DNA from: UBA6623 sp965217195
GTDB taxonomy: Bacteria; Acidobacteriota; Terriglobia; Bryobacterales; UBA6623
Direction: 5' to 3'
Length of the DNA: 64,000 nt
Assembly (NCBI GenBank): GCA_965217195.1
Contig: CBDCHL010000005.1
Span: 434,001-498,000, forward strand
The notes below the pieces were generated by a model. The model worked only from the letters and a program-made list of their open reading frames with translations. It was not told the origin of the DNA and made no database searches. Numbering within the stretch: the first letter of the stretch is position 1; every line of letters begins with the position of its first letter. The position numbers and the translations under genes were made by a program. Of this stretch, positions 61,368 to 64,000 are shown piece after piece.

Positions 61368-63227
61368 ATGTGTGGAATCGTCGGCTATATCGGCCGCGAC
61401 CAAGCGGCACCGCTTCTCTTAGAAGGACTCCAAAGCTTGGAGTACCGTGGATATGATTCGGCCGGTCTTGCGATCGGAGCGAACGGACACGGAATCCTTG
61501 TCCAGCGCGCGGCCGGGAAACTTCAGAACCTCCGCGCCCTGGCGGTCGGCGAGCCCCTCCCGGGAACCTACGGCATTGGCCACACGCGCTGGGCGACGCA
61601 TGGTGAAGCCGACGAACGAAACGCTCATCCTCATCGCGACGCTACAGGCGACATCGCCGTTGTCCATAACGGGATTGTCGAGAACTATCTCTCGCTCAGA
61701 GAATCTCTCGAAGAGGCGGGCTGCCGCTTTGCCAGCGAAACCGACACCGAAGTGATCGCTCATCTCATCGACAAGTACAGTCGCCGAGACGGCAATCTAG
61801 AAAAGGCGGTACGCCGGACAATTGAGGACCTACAGGGTATCTTCGCCCTCTTGGCGATCTCGCGGCGTGACCCGGATAAACTCGTCGTTGCTTCCTCGGG
61901 GCCCCCGGCTTTGATCGGCGTTGGAGAACGGGCTCATTTTGTCGCTTCCGACGTTTCCGCCCTACTGCCACACACGAACGAGGTCCTTTTTCTGCAAGCC
62001 GGTGAAATGGCCGTTGTGACGATCGGAGCCCTTCGCGTCATGGACTTCAGCGGCCGTCCGGTCGACCGCGCACCTCAAAGAGTCGAGGGACAATCGACCA
62101 GTGTCCAAAAAGGCGATTTCGAACACTTCATGTTAAAGGAGATTTTCGAGCAGCCGGATGCCGTTCGACGCACCTTCGACGGAATCGCGCTCCCCGAGTC
62201 TCCCTGGCTTGGTCGGCGGGTCTTGAGCGTTGAGGATGCCGAATGGTCAACCCCTGAGCACATCCGCATCGTGGCTTGCGGAACTTCCTGGCACGCGGCT
62301 TTAGCTGGGAAATACATGATCGAGGAATTAGCGGGGATACCGGTCGAGGTCGACTATGCCAGCGAGTTTCGCTACCGACATCCGATCGTGACCGACGACA
62401 CGCTAACGATCGCCATCAGCCAATCCGGAGAAACCGCCGATACGCTCGCGGCGCAGAGAGAGGCCTCCGATAGGGGCTCCAGGACTCTCGCCATTTGCAA
62501 CGTTCCCGGCTCCACTCTCACGCGCCAAGCCGACTTCACATTTCTCACTCAGGCGGGACCGGAAATCGGCGTAGCCTCTACCAAGGCGTTTACCTCGCAA
62601 TTGACGGCGGTGTTTACGCTGGGTCTCCACTTGGGACGGGCGCGAGGAAAGGTCGGCTTATCCGCGCTGGAAGCGATGGTACAAGAACTTTGCCAACTTC
62701 CCGAAAAACTCGCAAGACTACTGCAAGACGGCGGCCAGGTTGTTCGCTGGGCGGAACAGTTCGGGTACGCCCGGCAGTTCTTGTTTCTCGGCCGGGGGAT
62801 TCATTTTCCTGTCGCTCTTGAGGCGGCGTTGAAGCTGAAAGAACTCTCCTATGCCTACGCCGAAGGACACCCAGCCGGCGAGATGAAGCACGGGCCCAAC
62901 GCCCTCATTGACGAGAACCTGCCGATCGTCGTGATCGCCACGCGAGACGGTGACAACGAAAGAAGCCGGATGTGGTACGAGAAAACCCTGGCGAATATCA
63001 AGGAAGTTCAGGCCCGCAAGGGCAAAGTCCTGGCCATCGGCACGCAGGGGGATTCCCTGCTTGGCCGCATCGCCGATGGTGTCATCGAAATCCCCGCGGC
63101 GCACGAGCTGCTTCTCCCGATCTTGGAAATTGTCCCACTGCAATTGTTCGCCTACCACACGGCGGTTCTAAGGGGCTGTGACGTTGACCAGCCTCGCAAT
63201 TTGGCGAAGAGCGTTACCGTCGAGTAG
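61368..63227 (+). CDS. glmS: Glutamine-fructose-6-phosphate transaminase (isomerizing)
   Basis: A 619-residue enzyme making glucosamine-6-phosphate from fructose-6-phosphate and glutamine, the entry to UDP-GlcNAc. It starts MCGIVGYIG, so Cys2 becomes the nucleophile of the class II glutaminase; HTRWATHGEADERNAHPH and VVHNGIVENY are glutaminase motifs. Two SIS domains follow (VACGTSWHAALAGKYMIEEL, ISQSGETADTLAA, VASTKAFTSQL, FLGRGIHFPVALEAALKLKE). It ends LAKSVTVE as usual. GGAG lies 9 bases before the ATG. It probably raises precursor supply for the locus, though a housekeeping role is also possible. Confidence 0.95.
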   Translation: MCGIVGYIGRDQAAPLLLEGLQSLEYRGYDSAGLAIGANGHGILVQRAAGKLQNLRALAVGEPLPGTYGIGHTRWATHGEADERNAHPHRDATGDIAVVHNGIVENYLSLRESLEEAGCRFASETDTEVIAHLIDKYSRRDGNLEKAVRRTIEDLQGIFALLAISRRDPDKLVVASSGPPALIGVGERAHFVASDVSALLPHTNEVLFLQAGEMAVVTIGALRVMDFSGRPVDRAPQRVEGQSTSVQKGDFEHFMLKEIFEQPDAVRRTFDGIALPESPWLGRRVLSVEDAEWSTPEHIRIVACGTSWHAALAGKYMIEELAGIPVEVDYASEFRYRHPIVTDDTLTIAISQSGETADTLAAQREASDRGSRTLAICNVPGSTLTRQADFTFLTQAGPEIGVASTKAFTSQLTAVFTLGLHLGRARGKVGLSALEAMVQELCQLPEKLARLLQDGGQVVRWAEQFGYARQFLFLGRGIHFPVALEAALKLKELSYAYAEGHPAGEMKHGPNALIDENLPIVVIATRDGDNERSRMWYEKTLANIKEVQARKGKVLAIGTQGDSLLGRIADGVIEIPAAHELLLPILEIVPLQLFAYHTAVLRGCDVDQPRNLAKSVTVE

Positions 63228-63793
63228 GCCGAGGCCCCTCCGCCCACCCACCGCCTGCCCGTCTTGATCTTCACTTTCAATCGTCTGTTGCAGATCTTCT
63301 CATCTCCCTCATCCAACGGACCGCAATCAAGCCACAACTGCGCTGGACGACGATTTCCCCGCGGAATCTCGTCAGCCCTTTTCTTCTCTCATGCGACCGA
63401 TAGTCCGTCCGTCGCGCGACAATCATATGAATGCGTCCCACTAAGCCCTGTCGTTCGCAAATCTTCTTCCTCATTACCAAAGCGTTGGTGGGTTGAGGCT
63501 GATCGCCGCGACCTCCCCGCCGCAGGGCTCCGACATTCCGACAGCTTCGCCGTTCTCCCTCTTCCCGAGGACCGACAAATTCGTCCCTCCCCAGCAGGTC
63601 GCTTCCGACCGTATGGACCGGTCTGTCGGACTTCGTGCGTCGTCAAATAGGGCCCCAAACCACCATTAATGTTCGGATTTATAGGGTCATACGACTAACC
63701 TGTTGAGGTATTTCCCCGATGGAATAAGCGAATCGGAAGAGTCAGGATCGAGTCACACTCAACGAGTCGTGTTTGAGATCAAGGAGTTGCCGC
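63228..63793. other. Long gap before the antiterminator gene
   Basis: 566 bp with no supported gene. Frames at 63264-63650 (plus) and 63389-63658 (minus) have no family motif and no ribosome site. I looked for a JUMPstart/ops element and saw no clear match. The promoter of the next gene should lie here, but no convincing boxes are seen. Confidence 0.4.
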
Positions 63794-64000
63794 TTGCAGT
63801 CCTTTACACTCGTGGAAGAAACCAGGGCGTCGTCCGTCAAGTCTGCTTGGTTTGCGATCCATGTTCGGACCAACCATGAAAAGACCGTCGCGACCATGCT
63901 GGCCGAAAAGGAATTCGACCGGTTCCTGCCGCTTTACCGTGCTCGGCGTCAGTGGTCCGACCGCGTGAAAAGGCTCGAGCTGCCGCTCTTTCCGGGGTAC
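63794..64000 (+). CDS. Partial NusG/RfaH-like transcription antiterminator
   Basis: The frame from TTG 63794 (AAGGAG at 63781-63786) stays open for 69 codons to the window edge. The stretch AWFAIHVRTNHEKTVATMLA, then FDRFLPLYRARRQWSDRVK and ELPLFPGY is the NusG N-terminal domain typical of specialised paralogues (UpxY, RfaH). Such proteins promote transcription through long polysaccharide operons. The KOW domain lies outside the window. It may control the next operon on the right or this one. Confidence 0.85.
   Translation, partial: MQSFTLVEETRASSVKSAWFAIHVRTNHEKTVATMLAEKEFDRFLPLYRARRQWSDRVKRLELPLFPGY

Noticed and set aside
63228..63793. JUMPstart/ops element upstream of the NusG-like gene
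   Set aside because: No convincing match to the ops core was found by eye.
1..64000. CRISPR array, rRNA or riboswitch
   Set aside because: No regular repeat-spacer structure, no rRNA-like sequence and no recognised aptamer was seen.

Overview
The window looks like chromosomal DNA from an acidobacterium of the Solibacter/Bryobacter type. This is an inference from family signatures, not a sequence search. The clues are a secreted protein with the Solibacter-type C-terminal repeat domain (TIGR03437-like, 54125-56080), a GHL6-type glycoside hydrolase with a Tat signal, moderately high GC with many GTG/TTG starts, and genes mostly preceded by AGGAG-like ribosome sites.

Left part (1-7360): a partial DCC thiol-disulfide oxidoreductase at the edge, then a DUF2071 gene cut by an IS21-family element (istA/istB). 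Beyond the IS lies a small integrative element (Rep, excisionase, zinc-finger protein, tyrosine integrase) abutting the 3' end of tRNA-Ser(UGA). The 5' part of DUF2071 and the left attachment site are both missing beside the IS, which suggests an IS-linked deletion.

Middle (7490-21000): a scattered set of catabolic or accessory genes. These are a luciferase-like flavin oxidoreductase, the GHL6 hydrolase, gamma-glutamyltransferase, an Nramp-like transporter lacking the canonical metal-binding motifs, acetamidase/formamidase, an RraA-like aldolase, a cyclase-family protein and tRNA-Ser(GGA). Remnants of a carboxylesterase, an HpcH/HpaI aldolase and a DUF488 gene lie between them.

21531-31930: a minus-strand operon-like run of TadE/TadG-type pseudopilin genes interleaved with membrane proteins and response-regulator genes, followed by more LuxR-type regulators and a PAS histidine kinase. 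It is unusually damaged: a 44-bp tandem duplication in one regulator, one-base frameshifts in tadG and in the kinase, two truncated regulator copies and a pseudo-receiver lacking the phospho-acceptor Asp.

32477-64000: a long plus-strand exopolysaccharide locus. It has a Wza-like export protein, a Wzc-like co-polymerase/tyrosine kinase, a pyruvyltransferase, a flippase fused to a methyltransferase, six GT4-type or GT4-like glycosyltransferases plus a GT2 and a WecG/TagA enzyme, a free-standing methyltransferase, two O-antigen-ligase/polymerase-like proteins, a PIG-L deacetylase, a CelD-like acyltransferase, a WecA-like initiating transferase, GDP-fucose synthesis (gmd, fcl) and glmS. An accessory module (TIGR03437 protein, FecR-like protein, TPR protein, antisense beta-helix protein) lies inside it, and a NusG/RfaH-like antiterminator starts at the right edge. 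Together these could build, polymerise and export a polysaccharide probably containing fucose or a related deoxyhexose, with possible pyruvyl and acyl decoration.
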